From the NCBI GenBank assembly GCA_009700815.1, contig WLLG01000137.1, positions 1 to 6,309 on the forward strand: a stretch of 6,309 nucleotides of DNA. The letters run 5' to 3'. Source of the stretch: Actinomycetota bacterium (GTDB lineage: Bacteria; Actinomycetota; Acidimicrobiia; Acidimicrobiales; Microtrichaceae). Positions 1 through 4,200 of this stretch are shown here, one piece after another. How positions within the stretch are numbered: the first letter of the stretch is position 1; each line of letters opens with the position of its first letter. The notes beneath the pieces were generated by a model. That model was not told the DNA's origin and did not search any database. It saw nothing but the letters and a program-made list of their open reading frames with translations. The position numbers and the translations under genes were made by a program.

Positions 1-1055
1 GACCAAAGGGCGTCGAGATGACGCATCGCAACCTCTGGGTCAACGCAGCTACGTTCGGCTGGCAAGCAGGAGTGAGCGACCGCGATGTGTATCTGCATAC
101 CCTGCCGATGTTTCACTGCAATGGATGGGGATTCCCCTACACCGTTGCCGCCATGGGTGTGCCGCAGATCGTTCTTCGCAAAGTTGAAGGCCCAGAGATT
201 CTGCGACGAATTGATGCCCACGGCGTCACCCTGATGTGCGGTGCTCCAGCTGTTGTGGCGATGATCCTTGAAGCCGCTGCAACTTGGGACGGGCCAATCC
301 CTGGCAGTGGCGAAGACGGCCGACAGCAGGTCCGCATAGTTGTAGCTGGTGCCCCGCCACCAACGCGCATTATTGAACGGGTCGAGACTGAACTCGGTTG
401 GGAGTTTATTCAGATCTACGGCCTCACCGAGACTGCACCGCTGCTCACCATGAACCGATCCCGAAGCGAGTGGGACGATCTCTCGCCGGGCGACCGTGCC
501 AAGAAGCTGGTTCGTGCCGGTGCGCCCGCCTTGGGCGTTCGACTGCGCGTAGACGAGGACGGCGAGTTGCTCGCTCAGGGAAACGTGGTGCTCAAGAGCT
601 ACTGGAACCAACCAGAAGAAACGGCTGCTGCGCTAGAAGACGGCTGGTTCCATACCGGGGATGGCGGAATCATCGATGACGAGTCCTATGTGAGAATCCA
701 CGACCGCAAAAAAGATGTGATCATCTCTGGCGGCGAGAACGTGTCCTCGATTGAGGTTGAGGACGCACTGTTCTCTCACCCCGATGTTGCAGAGGTGGCC
801 GTGATTGGCGTTCCCGATGAGAAGTGGGGCGAAACTATCAAGGCTCTTGTGGTTCTTGTTCCGGGCAGCGACCTAGCTCAATGTGACACGGCCGAGGCTG
901 AATTGATGGAACACTGCAAGGCTCATATTGCTCGCTACAAGTGCCCAACCTCGATTGAGTTCAGAGACGAACTTGCTCGCACGGCTACCGGAAAGCTGCA
1001 GAAATTCAAGCTTCGAGAGCCATATTGGGCGGGCAGGGACCGACAGGTCAACTAG
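1..1055 (+). CDS. Acyl-CoA synthetase (AMP-forming, FadD/AlkK-like), 5'-truncated by the window edge
   Basis: This is the C-terminal 350 residues of an adenylate-forming ligase, which activates a carboxylic acid (probably a fatty acid) with ATP to an acyl-AMP and then transfers it to coenzyme A in the cytoplasm. The frame is open at base 3 and reads PKGVEMTHRNL, the end of the family's P-loop (TSGTTGxPKGV), so the ATG at 18 is internal and about 170-200 N-terminal residues are missing. Visible family motifs are YGLTET (417-434), GWFHTGD with the ribose-binding Asp (642-662), the hinge and A8 motif RKKDVIISGGENVSSIEVED (705-764), and RTATGKLQK with the catalytic Lys codon at 993-995. The ending, YWAGRDRQVN, is usual for actinobacterial medium- or long-chain acyl-CoA ligases. 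The stop is TAG at 1053. Substrate chain length cannot be read from the sequence. The enzyme family is certain; the fatty-acid substrate is inferred. Confidence 0.95.
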   Translation, partial: PKGVEMTHRNLWVNAATFGWQAGVSDRDVYLHTLPMFHCNGWGFPYTVAAMGVPQIVLRKVEGPEILRRIDAHGVTLMCGAPAVVAMILEAAATWDGPIPGSGEDGRQQVRIVVAGAPPPTRIIERVETELGWEFIQIYGLTETAPLLTMNRSRSEWDDLSPGDRAKKLVRAGAPALGVRLRVDEDGELLAQGNVVLKSYWNQPEETAAALEDGWFHTGDGGIIDDESYVRIHDRKKDVIISGGENVSSIEVEDALFSHPDVAEVAVIGVPDEKWGETIKALVVLVPGSDLAQCDTAEAELMEHCKAHIARYKCPTSIEFRDELARTATGKLQKFKLREPYWAGRDRQVN

Positions 1056-1158
1056 CTAGCCCCCTAAGAATTCGGGACCTAGGGCCCTAGAGGACCCAGC
1101 AGATCTCCACCAAGGTAGCCAAGTCAGCGTGACGAATACGGCGAGCCGGAGGAAGATC
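1056..1158. other. Intergenic gap with CTAG-rich palindromic patch
   Basis: This 103-base stretch separates two co-directional genes of unrelated function. It begins inside an 8-base palindrome CTAGCTAG (1052-1059) that overlaps the stop codon. It also contains a perfect 12-base palindrome, CTAGGGCCCTAG (1079-1090), flanked imperfectly by GGG (1074-1076) and CCC (1095-1097). No run of T follows, so a classical intrinsic terminator is not supported. I see no convincing -35/-10 pair, although a promoter for the downstream gene would be expected here or inside the upstream gene. Confidence 0.5.
1148..1153 (+). promoter_or_regulatory. Shine-Dalgarno site of the giant surface protein gene
   Basis: GGAGGA lies five bases before the ATG at 1159. 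This is a near-perfect anti-16S match at good spacing, and it decides the start over an in-frame GTG at 1129, which has no comparable site. The ATG also places a well-formed signal peptide at the very N-terminus. Confidence 0.85.
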
Positions 1159-1260
1159 ATGAGCAGCAGACTGTCAAAGTGGAAGTCGATTGGCTTTCGT
1201 GTAGCGGCGGCGATTATTGCCACCGTCCTGTTCCATACAGGCCTTCCACTTGTCTGGGCA
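1159..1260 (+). other. Signal peptide of the surface protein (residues 1-34)
   Basis: The N-terminus has a basic n-region (MSSRLSKWKSIGFR), then a hydrophobic core (VAAAIIATVLFHTGLPL) and a small-residue ending VWA. Cleavage after Ala34 fits the AxA-type rule loosely. A second possible site is after SASA a few residues on. This points to Sec-dependent export. There is no lipobox Cys and no twin-arginine motif. Confidence 0.85.
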
Positions 1261-4200
1261 GGTGACTCATCTGCCTCTGCCGAATTCGGTGCCGGCCAGC
1301 CTGCTCGCTACAACGAGAACGTCAACGGAGACTTCTTGTTGATTGGCAACACCGTGCTCAAATGCCTGAGTTCGAACACCTTGTGTACAAACAACGGCGA
1401 GGTCAACGATGACTTGTTGATGAACAACAACGACCCCGATGGCGCGGGTCCGTTGTTCAATGGCAGTTCCGGATCACTCACAACGCCAAGCGGCGCAGTG
1501 GTGGATGCAGCCTATTTGTACTGGGGCGGAAACCTCGGAGCCAAGGGCACTACTTCAAACTCGTACTACTGCAACCCCACCAAGAACCCCGCATCGATGG
1601 CGACCGCTGACCGCTCCGCCGCAAACAGCGTGCAGCTCGCAGTAGCTGGCGGGGCCTATGCAACAGTCTCTGCTGACACCGTGCATACTCACCCCGTCGG
1701 AGGCGTGAGCCAGATTCCAACCACCTCCGATAACGACCCTGGTCGATGGGGGCTGGTCTACGAGGGAGTTGCAGATGTAACTGCGAGTTTCGCAGGAGTC
1801 ACGGGAGCGACTGCTACAAGTGTGAGCGTTGCAAATATCCAAGCTGCTCAGGGCAACAACTGCCATGCCGGCTGGGCGCTAGCGCTCGTCTACAAGTTCC
1901 CGACCGTAAATTGCCTCACCGGCAATGAGGACGGTGCAAACAAGCGTAACGACTACCGCAACGTTGCTATCTACGACGGCCTGCTTCGGCAGGCTCAAAA
2001 CTCCGCCGATACCGTGACCACACTCTCGGGATTCATCACTACTGGTGACCCAAGCACTTCGTCCACCTTGCGCCTTGGCGCTGTTGCTTGGGAGGGCGAC
2101 CAGTACCTCACGAACGACTCACTCAAAGTGAAAGCATCATCAGCCGCCGGAGAAGGTACCTTGGTCGACCCGGCAGGACCTTCTGGGACCAGCAACTTTT
2201 TTGATAGCGGCAAGCAACCCATCGCTGATCACAACATCGACCTTGATGTAGACCCAGATTCGGGCGCTGTTATTCAACAGGGATTCGTCAATGGCCGCAA
2301 CGACGGCCACGGTGTTGACGCCAAAACTCAGACAACCTCGGTGCCCGGAGGAACGAGTTCTATCGACGTTCGCTTTGAGACCACTGGCGACAACTATTAC
2401 CCGGGTGGGTTTGCACTCTCTTCCCCAATTACCTGCCTTCTCGCAATGGAGAAGGATCAGGCCGTCAATGGAGTGCCAGTAGCTCGAGACAACTCGACTA
2501 ATCCGAATCCAGCAGTCATCGCCGGAGACGAGATCAGCTACCGCGTGCCCGCTCGCGCTGTTGGCGATGTTCAACTCACAGGCGTACTCATGACCGATGT
2601 CATCCCAGCTGGAACCACCTACGTTGCCGGCTCTGGCAAGTGGGGAGTTGGCAATACAGCCCTGGGCGCGTCCGCCGCGCCGAACAGCGCATCCTTTGCT
2701 GGAAACACTGTCAGCGCAAACGTCGGGGCACTTGACCCGCTCACAGGTGGGGTCTGCGCGGCAGGAAAGACTTGCTACGCAGAACTTCAGTTCAAAGTCA
2801 CGGTAAACCCCGGGCAGGCCGCTGGCACGATTGTGACCAACCAAGCTCAGGCCGATTTCAGTGCCTCTGGAGTGTCAAATATTAAAGAGAATTCGAACGA
2901 AGTGACCGACAAAATCGGCGCGCTTTTGAGTGTCACCAAAAATGTAGTGAACCCGGCACCTGGGGATTCAGGGTCATTCAACTTCGCAGTGGCTTGCAAC
3001 GGTTCACCCCTTCCGGACTCGCCGTTCTCCCTGACGAACGGCCAAACCAATACGCTCACCGTCCCGCCGGGCTCGACCTGCTCTGTTACCGAGACCACCA
3101 ACTCCTCGTATCAGGTAGTTGTCACCGGTGACATCACCTCAAATGGCGGATCGGTGCTGATGGATGCCAACAAGGCGGCCACCTTTACCAATACCCGTCA
3201 GTACGGATCAATCAACGTGGTCAAGGTCGTGCGGGCAGTGACCGGCGACCCGGTCAGCGCGCCAACCTTCAAGTTCACCGTTGCCTGCCCCGCTGTGACT
3301 GGGTACCCCCAGGAGCTAACGATCGGTGGCAGCGGCGGCAGCGCTAGCACGCCAACGAACATCCCGTTCGGTGCGAACTGCACCGTAACCGAAGCCAGCA
3401 ATCCGGGTTGGTCCTCTACTCCTACGGTCTCCATTAATCCTGTAGACGCCACCGTCGAAACTGCGGAATTTACCAACACCCGCCAGACGGGATCGCTCAC
3501 CATTAGCAAGACAACTGCGGGTGGAAATGGCACCTTTAGCTTTGCTGTGAACTGCGACGGATCGGCCTTCGACTCTGCTCGCTCGGTCGCGACGGTTGGC
3601 AACTCCGGGTCGATCACCATTTCGGGTATTCCATCTGGCATCAACTGTGTCGTCACGGAGACTGTCCCACTTGGTTGGGATCTGACGACCCCCAATGATG
3701 TGCAGGTCAGCATCCCTGCTAGCAGCACCGTGACTGCGAACTTCACCAACACTCGCCAGACTGCAGATCTTGTCATTACCAAGGCCGTTTCAGGTGCTTA
3801 CGCCGTTGGCGTGAGCGGAACCTTTGATTTCGTCGTGAACTGCGGTGACGCAGGCACCTTCAGCCCGAGCATTCAAGCCTCGAATACACAAAACGGGACT
3901 GCGACCATATCTGGAATCCCTGTGGGGTCAACCTGCCAACTCAAAGAGACAGTTCCCAGCGGCTGGGTGCTAGATACCTCAGTTCCAGGCAACACCAATC
4001 CAAGAAGCCTGACGATTCAGCAGACGGGAAACAACACAACGTTCACCAATAGCCGTGAGGTGGGTGATCTAACAATCTCGAAGACGATCGATCAGGGTTC
4101 AGGGAGCTTCGTCTTCGCTGCCACATGCAATCAAGCAACCGTTGCTGGCAGTCCGTTCACCATCGCAATCGCCGCACCTGAAACTGCTGGCTCGGTCGTG

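Noticed and set aside
18..20. ATG as the true start of the ligase
   Set aside because: The preceding codons encode PKGVE, the end of the ATP-binding motif, so the gene must begin upstream of the window.
398..679. Second + strand frame inside the acyl-CoA synthetase
   Set aside because: It overlaps well-conserved motifs of the ligase in another frame and gives an Arg-rich, unrecognisable product.
1074..1097. Intrinsic terminator after the ligase gene
   Set aside because: The palindrome leaves almost no loop, the outer GGG/CCC pairing is interrupted by mismatches, and no T-tract follows.
1129..1131. In-frame GTG as an earlier start of the surface protein
   Set aside because: It has no good ribosome-binding site, and it would put ten extra residues in front of a well-formed signal peptide that starts at the ATG with GGAGGA upstream.
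1261..2430. Thioester adhesin domain in the head
   Set aside because: Several Cys are present but the characteristic TQxA-type Gln motif of thioester domains was not found.
2140..2844. Open frame of 234 codons on the minus strand
   Set aside because: It lies wholly antisense to the head and first Ig domain of the giant + strand frame, shows no recognisable motif and has a Cys/Arg/Ser-rich shadow composition.
3198..3782. Open frame of 194 codons on the minus strand
   Set aside because: It is antisense to the DUF5979 repeats. Its length and internal repetition follow from the biased codons of the repeats opposite.
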